Shown: positions 52,134-61,193 of the stretch, piece by piece
Layout of the letters: each line of letters starts with the position of its first letter
How positions within the stretch are numbered: position 1 is the stretch's first letter
DNA from: Streptomyces sp. NBC_00775
GTDB lineage: Bacteria; Actinomycetota; Actinomycetes; Streptomycetales; Streptomycetaceae
DNA length: 64,000 nt
Assembly: GCF_036347135.1 (NCBI RefSeq)
Contig: NZ_CP108938.1
Location: forward strand, 4,526,001-4,590,000
Direction of reading: 5' to 3'
Program-made: the position numbers and the translations under genes
Notes under the pieces: model-generated
What the model was told of the DNA's origin: nothing
Database searches by the model: none
What the model saw: the letters and a program-made list of their open reading frames with translations, nothing else

Positions 52134-52349
52134 ATGTCCGCACGCACCGCCCGCATACGTCTCCTCGCCGCCACGGCGGTCGCGGTCGCCGCGCTCGCCC
52201 TCACGGCGTGCGACGACGGAGAGGGCGTGCGGGACGAGGGGCCGTCCGCCGCGTCCAGGTCCTCGGCGGGGCCGACCCGGCCGGCGTCAGGCGGGGGCGA
52301 CGCGACGGCCGACGGCCGCCCGGTGGAACGGGAACTACTGAAGGCGTAG
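52134..52349 (+). CDS. small lipoprotein
   Basis: A 71-residue protein, start ATG 52134. Signal peptide with lipobox ALTAC (Cys26), then a Gly/Ser/Asp-rich tail without a domain. 3' end overlaps hemB by 15 bp. Unknown function; moderate confidence that it is a real gene. Confidence 0.6.
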   Translation: MSARTARIRLLAATAVAVAALALTACDDGEGVRDEGPSAASRSSAGPTRPASGGGDATADGRPVERELLKA

Positions 52350-53333
52350 CTTCTGGGCGACCTCGGTGGCCCAGTAGGTGAGGATGTTCTGCGCCCCGGC
52401 CCGCTTGATGCCGGTCAGGCTCTCCAGGATGGCCTTGTCGCGGTCGATCCAGCCCTTCTCCGCCGCCGCCTCGATCATCGAGTACTCGCCGGAGATCTGG
52501 TACGCGGCCACGGGCACCTCGACCGCGTCCGCGACCTTCGCCAGGACGTCGAGGTAGGGCCCCGCCGGTTTGACCATCACCATGTCGGCCCCCTCCTCCA
52601 GATCGAGGGCCAACTCCCGCATGGACTCCCGTACGTTGGCGGGGTCCTGCTGGTACGTCTTCCGGTCGCCCTTCAGCGAGGAGCCGACGGCCTCCCGGAA
52701 GGGACCGTAGAACGCGGACGAGTACTTGACGGTGTAGGCGAGGATCGCCACGTCCTCGCGCCCGATCTGGTCCAGGGCATCGCGGACGACCCCGATCTGC
52801 CCGTCCATCATCCCGCTGGGCCCCACGACATGGGCGCCGGCGTCGGCCTGGACCTGAGCCATCTCGGCGTACCGCTCAAGGGTGGCGTCGTTGTCGACAC
52901 GCCCTTCGGCATCCAGCACCCCGCAGTGCCCGTGATCGGTCGTCTCGTCGAGACACAGATCGGACATCACCAGCAGCTCGTCACCGACCTCGGCGCGCAC
53001 ATCGCGCAGGGCGACCTGGAGAATCCCGTCCGGATCCGTCCCCGGCGTCCCGAAGGCGTCCTTCTTCTCGTCCTCCGGCACGCCGAACAGCATGATCCCG
53101 GAGACCCCGGCCTCCAGCGCCTCCACGGCAGCCTTCCTGAGACTGTCCCGGGTGTGCTGCACGACACCGGGCATCGCCGCGATCGGCACCGGCTCGCTGA
53201 CGCCCTCCCGCACGAACGCGGGGAGGATGAAGTCGGCGGGGTGCAGGCGGGTCTCGGCGACCATGCGCCGCATCACCGGCGTCGTACGCAGCCGCCGCGG
53301 CCGCGTACCGGGGAAGGATCCGTACTTCGTCAT
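52335..53333 (-). CDS. hemB: porphobilinogen synthase (delta-aminolevulinate dehydratase)
   Basis: A 332-residue enzyme: two Schiff-base lysines in [14 protein letters not shown] and [13 protein letters not shown]. The metal site reads [15 protein letters not shown]: two of the three zinc-type cysteines with Asp in the middle place, so metal use is not obvious. It joins two 5-aminolevulinate molecules. Start ATG 53333. It is separated from hemD by repeat copy F (168 bp) and so may have its own promoter. Confidence 0.96.
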   Translation of the reverse strand: MTKYGSFPGTRPRRLRTTPVMRRMVAETRLHPADFILPAFVREGVSEPVPIAAMPGVVQHTRDSLRKAAVEALEAGVSGIMLFGVPEDEKKDAFGTPGTDPDGILQVALRDVRAEVGDELLVMSDLCLDETTDHGHCGVLDAEGRVDNDATLERYAEMAQVQADAGAHVVGPSGMMDGQIGVVRDALDQIGREDVAILAYTVKYSSAFYGPFREAVGSSLKGDRKTYQQDPANVRESMRELALDLEEGADMVMVKPAGPYLDVLAKVADAVEVPVAAYQISGEYSMIEAAAEKGWIDRDKAILESLTGIKRAGAQNILTYWATEVAQKLRLQ

Positions 53334-53394
53334 GCCCCCTACGCTACGCCCGCCCCACAGCCACCCATACCGACGCCTTGTCGGCAGAAACGAG

Positions 53395-53500
53395 TTCGGT
53401 TGAGTGTCGGCTGCGGGTGGGTGGGGCGCCCCTAAAAGACTGCGCAGTTCCCCGCGCCCCTTAAGGGGCGCGGGGAACTGCGCGAGCAACCCCCACCGGC
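53395..53500. repeat. intergenic modular repeat, copy F
   Basis: The GTCGGCTGCGGGTGGGTGGG linker is followed by a 42-bp perfect palindrome (53442-53483, each half GCGCAGTTCCCCGCGCCCC plus TT) and GAGCAACCCCCACC. It sits between hemD and hemB on the same strand, so it may terminate or attenuate hem transcription before hemB. Confidence 0.85.
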
Positions 53501-53501
53501 G

Positions 53502-55205
53502 TCAGGTGGTCCGGCGCCTACGCGAACCCGGGCGGCGCTCGCTCGGCCGGGTCACAGGATCCCCGGCCTCCAGGGCGGCAGCCCTCCGCTGGAGACCGAA
53601 GTCCGCCAACGCCTCAGCCAGCTTGTGAACGGACGGCTCCGGAGCCATGACATCGACCCGCAGCCCATGCTCCTCGGCAGTCTTGGCCGTGGCAGGACCG
53701 ATACACGCGATCACCGTCACGTTGTGCGGCTTACCGGCGATACCCACCAGGTTCCGCACGGTCGAAGACGACGTGAAGAGAACGGCGTCGAACCCGCCCC
53801 CCTTGATCGCCTCACGGGTGTCCGCCGGCGGCGGCGAGGCCCGCACCGTCCGGTACGCCGTGACGTCGTCGACCTCCCAGCCCAGCTCGATGAGCCCGGC
53901 CACCAGCGTCTCCGTGGCGATGTCGGCACGGGGCAGGAACACCCGGTCGATCGGATCGAAGACGGGGTCGTACGGCGGCCAGTCCTCCAGCAGCCCCGCG
54001 GCCGACTGCTCACCGCTCGGCACCAGGTCCGGCTTCACACCGAAGGCGACCAGCGCCTTCGCCGTCTGCTCCCCCACCGCGGCCACCTTGATGCCCGCGA
54101 AGGCCCGGGCATCGAGCCCGTACTCCTCGAACTTCTCCCGCACGGCCTTCACCGCGTTGACCGACGTGAACGCGATCCACTCGTAGCGGCCCGTCACCAG
54201 GCCCTTGACCGCGCGCTCCATCTGCTGGGGCGTGCGCGGCGGTTCGACGGCGATCGTCGGCACCTCGTGCGGCACGGCCCCGTACGACCGCAGTTGGTCG
54301 GAGAGCGACACCGCCTGCTCCTTCGTACGCGGCACGAGCACCTTCCAGCCGAACAGCGGCTTGGACTCGAACCACGACAGCTGGTCGCGCTGGGCGGCGG
54401 CGGAACGCTCACCGACCACGGCTATCACGGGCCGGCCGCCGTCCGGGGACGGCAGCACCTTCGCCTGCTTCAGCGTCTGGGCGATCGTCCCCAAGGTCGC
54501 CGACCAGGTGCGCTGACGTGTCGTCGTACCGGCGATCGTCACCGTCATCGGGGTGTCGGGCTTGCGCCCGGCCGCGACGAGTTCACCCGCGGCCGCTGCC
54601 ACGGAATCAAGCGTCGCCGAAACGACCACCGTGCCATCGGACGCCCCGACCTCGGTCCAGCACCGGTCGGAGGCGGTACGCGCGTCGACGAACCGTACGT
54701 CCGCGCCGTGCGCGTCGCGCAGCGGCACACCCGCGTACGCGGGCACACCGACGGCGGCCGCGATACCGGGCACCACCTCGAACGGAACACCCGCGGCGGC
54801 GCAGGCGAGCATTTCCTCTGCGGCGTACGTATCTAGTCCGGGGTCCCCGGACACGGCACGTACGACCCGCTTGCCGCCCCGCGCGGCCTCCATGACAAGA
54901 TTGGCGGCGTCCCTCGACGCGGGGTCACCAACGGTTGTTGACGTGCCGTCAACAACCGTTAGCTGAGGCGTGCCTGTGCCCAAATACGGGTCCGAAGACG
55001 TGTCCGGATCCGTGTTCAGTACGGCGACGCCTTGTCTGGCATGCACGCGGACCACGTCGAGCACCTCGTGCTCGGCGACGAGGACATCCGCGTTCGCCAG
55101 CGCCTCCACGGCGCGCAGTGTCAGAAGTCCTGGATCTCCGGGTCCGGCACCCAGGAAGGTGACGTGCCCGTGTTCCGGACCGGCGGGAAAGTTGGTGGGG
55201 CTCAA
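53502..55205 (-). CDS. hemD: fused uroporphyrinogen-III methyltransferase / synthase
   Basis: A 567-residue fusion. Residues 10-255 are a CobA/CysG-type SAM methyltransferase (VTFLGAGPGDPGLLTLRAVE, VVPGIAAAVGVPAYAGVPLR). Residues about 285-540 are HemD, uroporphyrinogen-III synthase (GWKVLVPRTKEQAVSLSDQL, EWIAFTSVNAVKAV, AVLFTSSSTVRNLVG). Methyltransferase signature Arg is replaced by GNPQ-like variations, so the activity is less sure than the synthase. The start codon is TTG 55205, overlapping the hemC stop. It links tetrapyrrole synthesis to siroheme or cobalamin. Confidence 0.93.
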   Translation of the reverse strand: MSPTNFPAGPEHGHVTFLGAGPGDPGLLTLRAVEALANADVLVAEHEVLDVVRVHARQGVAVLNTDPDTSSDPYLGTGTPQLTVVDGTSTTVGDPASRDAANLVMEAARGGKRVVRAVSGDPGLDTYAAEEMLACAAAGVPFEVVPGIAAAVGVPAYAGVPLRDAHGADVRFVDARTASDRCWTEVGASDGTVVVSATLDSVAAAAGELVAAGRKPDTPMTVTIAGTTTRQRTWSATLGTIAQTLKQAKVLPSPDGGRPVIAVVGERSAAAQRDQLSWFESKPLFGWKVLVPRTKEQAVSLSDQLRSYGAVPHEVPTIAVEPPRTPQQMERAVKGLVTGRYEWIAFTSVNAVKAVREKFEEYGLDARAFAGIKVAAVGEQTAKALVAFGVKPDLVPSGEQSAAGLLEDWPPYDPVFDPIDRVFLPRADIATETLVAGLIELGWEVDDVTAYRTVRASPPPADTREAIKGGGFDAVLFTSSSTVRNLVGIAGKPHNVTVIACIGPATAKTAEEHGLRVDVMAPEPSVHKLAEALADFGLQRRAAALEAGDPVTRPSERRPGSRRRRTT

Positions 55206-56161
55206 AGTGCTCGCTCCCCCATCAGACCGGCCGCGCCCTTGGCAAGCATCTCGGCGGCGAGTTCACGGCCGAGCGCCATTGCTTGGTCATGTGTCTCGGG
55301 CACGGGACCGGTGGTGGACAGCTGCACCAGCGTCGAGCCGTCGGTTGTGCCGACGACGCCGCGCAGGCGCATCTCCTTGACAATCTGCCCGTCGGCCAGA
55401 AGGTCGGCCAGCGCACCCACAGGTGCGCTGCAGCCGGCCTCCAGGGCGGCGAGCAGGGACCGCTCGGCGGTCACGGCGGCCCGGGTGAACGGGTCGTCGA
55501 GCTCTCCGAGCGCGGCGATGAGGTCCGCGTTGTCCGCGGCGCACTCGATCGCCAGGGCCCCCTGGCCGGGGGCGGGCAAAACGGTGTCGACCGACAGGAA
55601 GTCGGTGACCTCGTCGCTTCGGCCGATCCGGTTGAGTCCGGCGGCGGCGAGCACGACGGCGTCGAGCTCCCCGTTGCGGACGTACCCGATGCGGGTGTCG
55701 ACGTTCCCACGGATGGCGACCGTCTCGATCGTCATGCCGTGGCTGCGCGCGTACGCGTTCAGCTGGGCCATGCGGCGCGGCGAGCCGGTGCCGACGCGTG
55801 CCCCGTTGGGCAGCTCGGCGAAGGTGAGCCCGTCGCGGGCGACGAGCACGTCGCGCGGGTCCTCGCGCACCGGCACGGCGGCCAGCACCAGGTCGTCGGG
55901 CTGCGCGGTCGGCAGATCCTTCAGGGAGTGCACGGCGAAGTCGACCTCGCCGCGCAGCAGCGCATCGCGCAGCGCGGTGACGAAGACGCCCGTGCCGCCG
56001 ATCTGCGCGAGGTTCTCACGGGAGGTGTCGCCGTACGTCGTGATCTCAACGAGCTCGACGGGCCGTCCGGTCACCTGGCTCACGGCGTCCGCCACCTGCC
56101 CGGACTGGGCCATGGCTAGTTTGCTGCGCCTGGTCCCCAGCCTCAGTGCCTGCTCATTCAT
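55202..56161 (-). CDS. hemC: porphobilinogen deaminase (hydroxymethylbilane synthase)
   Basis: A 319-residue enzyme: LRLGTRRSKLAMAQSGQVAD, GVFVTALRDALLRGEVDFAV, HSLKDLPTAQPDDLVLAAVP, and the cofactor-binding Cys in LEAGCSAPVGALA. It polymerises four porphobilinogens. ATG start overlaps the hemA stop (ATGA), and its stop overlaps hemD (TTGA), so hemACD are coupled. Confidence 0.97.
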   Translation of the reverse strand: MNEQALRLGTRRSKLAMAQSGQVADAVSQVTGRPVELVEITTYGDTSRENLAQIGGTGVFVTALRDALLRGEVDFAVHSLKDLPTAQPDDLVLAAVPVREDPRDVLVARDGLTFAELPNGARVGTGSPRRMAQLNAYARSHGMTIETVAIRGNVDTRIGYVRNGELDAVVLAAAGLNRIGRSDEVTDFLSVDTVLPAPGQGALAIECAADNADLIAALGELDDPFTRAAVTAERSLLAALEAGCSAPVGALADLLADGQIVKEMRLRGVVGTTDGSTLVQLSTTGPVPETHDQAMALGRELAAEMLAKGAAGLMGERAL

Positions 56162-57861
56162 GCTCGCCCTCGGTTCTTGGCGTTCTCGTTGTTGTTCTCG
56201 GCCCGCGACACGGAGGCGACCGTCTCGGGGTCCAGGTCGAACAGGGTCCGCAGCGCGTCCGCGTACCCGGCACCGCCGGGTTCGGCGGCCAGTTGCTTGA
56301 CCCGTACGGTCGGCGCGTGCAGCAGCTTGTCCACTACGCGCCGCACGGTCTGGGTGATCTCACCCCGCTGCTTGTCGTCGAGGTCGGGCAGCCGACCGTC
56401 GAGCCGTGCGATCTCGTTCGCGACGAGGTCGGCGGCCATGGTGCGCAGCGCGACGACGGTGGGGGTGATGTGTGCGGCCCGCAGGGCGGCGCTGAAAGCG
56501 GCGACCTCGTCGGAGACGATCCTGCGCACCTGGTCCACGTCGGCGGCCATCGGCGCGTCGGCGGAAGCTTCCGCCAGCGACTCGATGTCGACGAGCCGCA
56601 CCCCGAGCAGCCGGTGCACGGCCGCGTCGATGTCACGCGGCATCGCGAGGTCCAGCAGCGCGAGCACGGGCGCGGGCCGGGGAGCCTCGACGACCGGCTC
56701 GGGCCGGCGGCGCTCGGGGACACGCCCGACGGTGGCGACGGCCGCGGCCAGCGCGGTGATCAGCTCGGCGTCGGCATCGGGCGTACGACGGCTGTCGCGG
56801 CGCTCGACGGTTCCGGTGCCCTTGTCCACCCAGGCCGCGTGCTGCTCCAGGGTGGCCGCGTCCATGCCGGCCACGGCGGCCTCGCCCATCACGGAGAAGC
56901 CGGTGGCGGTCTGCACGGCGGACAGGTCGAGCGGGCAGCCGTCCTCGGTGCCGACGCTGGTCGGAGCGAGCTGGCCCGCCGGACCGGCCGGGATGTCCTG
57001 TACGACCGCGGGTGTGCCCGTACGTCCTTCCAGGGCGGCCGCGACGGACTCGGCCGTCAGGACCAGGCCGGTGGCGCCGGTGCAGGAGACGGCGATGTCG
57101 GCACGTGTCAGCTCGACCGGCACCGAGTCCATCGGTACCGCGCGGGCCAGCACGTCCGTGTCGTCGCCCTCAGTGAGGATCTGTGCGAGGCGCTCCGCGC
57201 GGTCGAGCGTGCGGTTGGCGATGACGATCTCGGCGATCCCGGCGCGCGCGAGCGTCGCGGCGGCCAGGGAGGACATCGAGCCCGCGCCGATGACCAGGGC
57301 CTTCTTGCCCTTGATCCAGGCGTCGACGGGGACGCCGGACGACAGCTGCTCCAGGCCGAAGGTGACCAGGGACTGTCCGGCGCGGTCGATGCCGGTCTCG
57401 GAGTGGGCGCGCTTGCCAACCCGCAGCGCCTGCTGGAACAGGTCGTTCAGCAGCCGGCCCGCGGTGTGCAGCTCCTGCGCGGTGGCGAGCGCGTCCTTCA
57501 TCTGCCCGAGGATCTGGCCTTCGCCCACGACCATTGAGTCCAGGCCGCAGGCCACCGAGAAGAGGTGGTGGACCGCCCGGTCCTCGTAGTGCACATAAAG
57601 GTAGGGAGTGAGCTCTTCGAGCCCGACCCCGCTGTGCTGGGCGAGCAGCGTGGACACCTCGGCGACGCCCGCGTGGAACTTGTCCACGTCGGCGTACAGC
57701 TCGATGCGGTTGCAGGTGGCGAGCACCGCGGCCTCGGTGGCCGGCTCGGCGGCGAGGGTGTCCTGGAGCAGCTTGATCTGGGCGTCCGTGGACAGCGCGG
57801 CCCGCTCCAGGACGCTGACCGGAGCGCTGCGGTGGCTCAGCCCGACGACGAGGAGACTCAT
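56158..57861 (-). CDS. hemA: glutamyl-tRNA reductase
   Basis: A 567-residue protein, the first enzyme of the C5 route to 5-aminolevulinate. Catalytic Cys in ATCNRIELYADV, then HLFSVACGLDSMVVGEGQIL, ALVIGAGSMSSLAAATLARA, VIANRTLDRAERLAQ. Length exceeds the usual 420-450 by an insert of about 110 residues rich in Pro and Arg after the NADPH domain (about 320-420), as is common in Streptomyces. Overlaps rex (ATGA). Confidence 0.96.
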   Translation of the reverse strand: MSLLVVGLSHRSAPVSVLERAALSTDAQIKLLQDTLAAEPATEAAVLATCNRIELYADVDKFHAGVAEVSTLLAQHSGVGLEELTPYLYVHYEDRAVHHLFSVACGLDSMVVGEGQILGQMKDALATAQELHTAGRLLNDLFQQALRVGKRAHSETGIDRAGQSLVTFGLEQLSSGVPVDAWIKGKKALVIGAGSMSSLAAATLARAGIAEIVIANRTLDRAERLAQILTEGDDTDVLARAVPMDSVPVELTRADIAVSCTGATGLVLTAESVAAALEGRTGTPAVVQDIPAGPAGQLAPTSVGTEDGCPLDLSAVQTATGFSVMGEAAVAGMDAATLEQHAAWVDKGTGTVERRDSRRTPDADAELITALAAAVATVGRVPERRRPEPVVEAPRPAPVLALLDLAMPRDIDAAVHRLLGVRLVDIESLAEASADAPMAADVDQVRRIVSDEVAAFSAALRAAHITPTVVALRTMAADLVANEIARLDGRLPDLDDKQRGEITQTVRRVVDKLLHAPTVRVKQLAAEPGGAGYADALRTLFDLDPETVASVSRAENNNENAKNRGRA

Positions 57862-58622
57862 GCCGGCATCACGGCGGGGACGTCCCCGTCAGGCCCTTTG
57901 CCGTTGTTCTCCTGAGCGGCCTGGGCCACGGCGGCGGCACCGGCCTGGGCCTCGGCCTCCTCGCCGGCCTTGCGCTGCTCGTGGAAGGCGAGGATCTGCA
58001 GCTCGATGGAGAGATCGACCTTGCGTACGTCGACGCCGTCCGGGACGGACAGGACGGTCGGCGCGAAGTTGAGGATGGAGGTGACTCCGGCGGCCACGAG
58101 CCGGTCGCAGACTGCCTGGGCGACGCCCGGCGGGGTGGTGATGACCCCGATGGAGACGCCGTTCTCGTCGATGATCTTCTCCAGGCCGTCGCTGTGCTGC
58201 ACGGCGATCCCGGCGACCTGCTTTCCGGCCATCTCCGGATCGGCGTCGATCAGCGCGGCGACCCGGAAACCACGGGACGCGAACCCTCCGTAATTGGCCA
58301 GCGCGGCGCCGAGATTACCGATACCGACGATCACTACCGGCCAGTCCTGGGTCAGGCCCAGTTCGCGGGAGATCTGGTACACGAGATACTCGACGTCGTA
58401 CCCCACACCACGCGTCCCGTAGGAGCCGAGGTAGGAGAAATCCTTGCGCAGCTTCGCGGAGTTGACCCCCGCCGCGGCCGCGAGCTCCTCGGAGGAGACC
58501 GTGGGTACCGAGCGCTCCGACAGTGCGGTCAGTGCTCGGAGGTACAGCGGAAGCCGGGCGACGGTGGCCTCGGGAATCCCTCGGCTGCGGGTCGCCGGTC
58601 GGTGAGTTCGGCCAGTTGCCAC
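57858..58622 (-). CDS. rex: redox-sensing transcriptional repressor Rex
   Basis: A 254-residue protein, start GTG 58622 after AGGAG. Winged helix at about 40-80 (TVSSEELAAAAGVNSAKLRK, DFSYLGSYGTRGVGYDVEYL) and Rossmann NADH-binding VVIVGIGNLGAALANYGGF. Rex senses the NADH/NAD+ ratio and de-represses respiratory and heme genes when NADH is high. It heads the rex-hemA-hemC-hemD operon, which in S. coelicolor it controls itself. The operator lies upstream at 58697-58718. Confidence 0.97.
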   Translation of the reverse strand: MATGRTHRPATRSRGIPEATVARLPLYLRALTALSERSVPTVSSEELAAAAGVNSAKLRKDFSYLGSYGTRGVGYDVEYLVYQISRELGLTQDWPVVIVGIGNLGAALANYGGFASRGFRVAALIDADPEMAGKQVAGIAVQHSDGLEKIIDENGVSIGVITTPPGVAQAVCDRLVAAGVTSILNFAPTVLSVPDGVDVRKVDLSIELQILAFHEQRKAGEEAEAQAGAAAVAQAAQENNGKGPDGDVPAVMPA

Positions 58623-59020
58623 GGTGCTCCTGCGGGTAGAGCGGGGCTGCAGGCGGTCACACGTACCCAGACCGCCCCGTCGAAAGCAGGCTATGTCTTT
58701 GTGAACGCGTGCACAAAGATGGTGTCCGATTTGCCCGCCCAACGTGACCGGGGTCACGCGGGCCCGCCGCGCCCGTATGGAACCGGCGCGCGGGCAGCTT
58801 CGTTCCGCACCTGAAGGGGGCAAAACCGCACACACTCCTCGTCGAATCCCGCCCCCGAGACCAATCGCCGTCGATCCTAGGCGACTTTCCGGACCACTTG
58901 GACTACACGGTCAGGACACATCTGGACAACGGTGGGCCTCGCCGGGGCCGTGCCAGGGCGTCGCTCCCGGCCTTCCCCGGCCCTTACCCGGGTCCTGCCA
59001 GGGCGTTTCCCTCACGCGGT
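58623..59020. other. rex promoter region and 3' flank of the glutaredoxin gene
   Basis: About 400 bp holding the Rex operator (58697-58718). The part near 58930-59010 has GGGCCGTGCCAGGGCGTC and CCTGCCAGGGCGTTTC, an imperfect direct repeat, before the 3' end of the glutaredoxin-like gene. No gene is apparent. Confidence 0.5.
58697..58718 (-). promoter_or_regulatory. Rex operator (ROP) and rex promoter
   Basis: TTGTGAACGCGTGCACAA (58699-58716), flanked by C-T and A-G, is a near-perfect dyad matching the known Rex site TGTGAACGCGTTCACA at most positions. On the minus strand TTGTGC, a 17-base spacer and TAGCCT could be the -35 and -10 of the rex-hem promoter, so Rex binding would block RNA polymerase. 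Confidence 0.88.
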
Positions 59021-59320
59021 TCACGGTGTGAGGGCTTTGCGAAGGCGTTGCTCGTCCACCCGCCAGAACGTGTGCTGGGCGCCGTCGACCAGCACGACCG
59101 GGATCTGCTCCCAGTACTCGCGGTGCAGTTCCTCGTCCTCGGTGATGTCCTTCCGCTCCCAGGGGACACCGAGATCGGCACACACCTTCTCGATCACTTC
59201 CTGTGCGTCATCACACAGATGACAGCCCGGCTTCCTGATCAGGGTGACCAGCCGCTCGGCGGGATCCTGCTTCTCCGAACGATCCTTACGACGCCCGTCG
59301 CGCCGGAACATGGGACTCAT
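59021..59320 (-). CDS. glutaredoxin-family protein
   Basis: A protein of about 99 residues: thioredoxin fold with VTLIRKPGCHLCDDAQEVIE (CXXC redox site), then IPVVLVDGAQHTFWRVDEQR. This is the short DUF836/glutaredoxin-like family found beside rex or hem genes in actinobacteria. N-terminus is uncertain: ATG 59320, 59329 and 59311 are in frame and none has a strong ribosome site. Possibly a thiol partner of redox sensing; inference. Confidence 0.83.
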   Translation of the reverse strand: MSPMFRRDGRRKDRSEKQDPAERLVTLIRKPGCHLCDDAQEVIEKVCADLGVPWERKDITEDEELHREYWEQIPVVLVDGAQHTFWRVDEQRLRKALTP

Positions 59321-59488
59321 ACCGGCCATTCTCGCGCCCCGGACGCCTCCTGGAACCCCCTCGGCCCACTCCGGCACCGGCCCGACGCGCCGTCGGCAGC
59401 GCTTCTTTAACGGCTCGGTCGCGGAGAGTTCACAGCACCGAATCCTCTCGACTCCGGAAGCACCGAACAAACTGGCTATGCTCACGCC

Positions 59489-60457
59489 ATGGCCGCTCTC
59501 GGATGGCTCACTCCCCGTAGGCGCTCCGCCACCGCGCGGAGCGTGTTGGCAGGCGAGGCCTCGGCAGAGGCAGCGCGCAAGTCCTCCCAGGAGTTGGAGG
59601 ACCTCTCAGAACTCGCGGACCTCACGGAACTCGCGGAACTCGCGCCGGATGTCTCCGCCGAGGAACCGGAGTTCCCGGTGCTCGGCGACGACAAGGCTGC
59701 CGCGTTCTTCGACCTCGACAACACCGTGATGCAGGGCGCCGCCCTGTTCCACTTCGGCCGGGGCCTGTACAAGCGCAAGTTCTTCGAGACGCGCGATCTC
59801 GCCCGATTCGCCTGGCAGCAGGCGTGGTTCAGGCTGGCCGGCGTCGAGGACCCGGAACATATGCAGGAGGCCCGCGACTCGGCGTTGTCGATCGTCAAGG
59901 GCCACCGCGTCTCGGAGCTGATGTCCATCGGCGAGGAGATCTACGACGAGTACATGGCCGAGCGCATCTGGCCCGGTACGCGCGCCCTCGCCCAGGCGCA
60001 CCTGGACGCGGGCCAGAAGGTGTGGCTGGTCACGGCGGCACCCGTCGAGATCGCCACGGTGATCGCGCGGCGACTGGGCCTGACGGGCGCGCTCGGCACC
60101 GTCGCGGAGTCGGTGGACGGCGTCTACACGGGCAAGCTGGTCGGTGAACCGCTCCACGGCCCGGCGAAGGCGGAGGCGGTTCGCGCGCTGGCGTCGGCGG
60201 AGGGCCTGGACCTCGCGCGCTGCGCGGCGTACAGCGACTCCCACAACGACATCCCCATGCTCTCGCTGGTCGGCCACCCCTACGCCATCAACCCCGACGC
60301 CAAGCTCCGCAAGCACGCCCGCAACTGCGACTGGCGCCTGCGCGACTACCGCACCGCCCGCAAGGCGGCGAAGGTCGGCATCCCGGCGGCCGCCGGCGTC
60401 GGCGCCGTGGCGGGCGGCACGGCAGCCGCGATCGCCCTGCATCGCCGCCGCCGCTGA
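59489..60457 (+). CDS. HAD-IB family hydrolase (SerB-like phosphatase)
   Basis: A 322-residue protein: HAD motif [19 protein letters not shown], motif [10 protein letters not shown], motif [21 protein letters not shown]. The N-terminal 55 residues contain [17 protein letters not shown], an acidic Leu repeat from a 9-18-bp tandem DNA repeat (59598-59645). The C-terminus (about 295-318) is a membrane-type helix, [20 protein letters not shown], ending in Arg, so it may be membrane-anchored. Similar HAD-IB proteins act on serine- or lipid-phosphate substrates; substrate unknown. Divergent from the glutaredoxin-like gene. Confidence 0.87.
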   Translation: MAALGWLTPRRRSATARSVLAGEASAEAARKSSQELEDLSELADLTELAELAPDVSAEEPEFPVLGDDKAAAFFDLDNTVMQGAALFHFGRGLYKRKFFETRDLARFAWQQAWFRLAGVEDPEHMQEARDSALSIVKGHRVSELMSIGEEIYDEYMAERIWPGTRALAQAHLDAGQKVWLVTAAPVEIATVIARRLGLTGALGTVAESVDGVYTGKLVGEPLHGPAKAEAVRALASAEGLDLARCAAYSDSHNDIPMLSLVGHPYAINPDAKLRKHARNCDWRLRDYRTARKAAKVGIPAAAGVGAVAGGTAAAIALHRRRR

Positions 60458-60486
60458 CCCTCTCGGCGGTTCGTTCGTTGGGGGTC

Positions 60487-60599
60487 GGGGCCGTGCCGGT
60501 ACGTCCAGCCCGTCGCCGGTGGGCATTACTGCCTGCTGCCACAGCATGAACTTGCCCATAACCCCGTAAGCGACGGGCTGGACGTACCGACACGGCCCC
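60487..60599. repeat. 113-bp inverted-repeat element, copy 2
   Basis: Arms of 30 bp (60487-60516 and 60570-60599) with one mismatch, and a 53-nt core identical in length to copy 1 at 32942-33054, in opposite orientation. Core identity is 48 of 53. The right side fuses directly with modular repeat copy G. Confidence 0.9.
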
Positions 60600-60893
60600 T
60601 TCCGTACGTCGCCGACCGCGGGTGAGCGGGGCGCCAAAAGATTGCGCAGCTCCCCCGGTCTCGCTTGACGACCGGGCGCTGCCACCTGCCCTTTCAGGGG
60701 CGCGGGGAACTGCGCGACAAGCCCCCCACCGGCCCGCAGCCGACGAACAACCCGGGGTCGAAGGGGGCTCTTTCAGGGGCGCGGGGAACTGCGCGACAAG
60801 CCCCCACCGTCCCGCACCCGACGAACAACGCACGGGGTCGAAGGGGCAGAGCCCCTGGGGATGGGACGGGTAGGGGCGGCGGGGGCGAAGAAC
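60600..60893. repeat. intergenic modular repeat, copy G, with 79-bp tandem duplication
   Basis: The right hairpin arm AGGGGCGCGGGGAACTGCGC appears twice (60696-60715 and 60775-60794), 79 bp apart, each followed by GACAAGCCCCCACCG-like sequence. The left AAAAGATTGCGCAG arm is followed by unrelated sequence, so the canonical hairpin is broken. It ends in GGCGGGGGCG like copies C and D. Confidence 0.85.
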
Positions 60894-61193
60894 CAATCCG
60901 GCCCTCCTACCCGCACAACGCCCCCGCCAGTCCCGTTCACCGCAGACGACCACAACACGCCCCGCACTCAAACGGAACGCGGACTAATCCGATCAACAAT
61001 CGGTCACCGTGCGGTACTTGAACAGGCGTCGATCAGTAACAGAAGCGACGTAATCGATGATTTGAGCAACTGGGTGTAGCGCTGCCTGTACGAAGCGTTA
61101 TTCTCCTCAGACGCAAACCGGCACCCCTACATCGCTACGACGGGTGAACGGTTCCGCACTGAACGTGATGGAAGCTCTGCCTCTGGGAGTCCC

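Larger units (their letters stand above)
60458..61193. other. long intergenic region upstream of bldN
   Basis: About 735 bp. From the left: the 113-bp inverted-repeat element (60487-60599), modular repeat copy G (60600-60893), then about 300 bp of less GC-rich DNA (60950-61193) that should hold the bldN promoter and regulatory sites. I could not place a convincing -10/-35 or a BldD site by eye. Confidence 0.6.
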
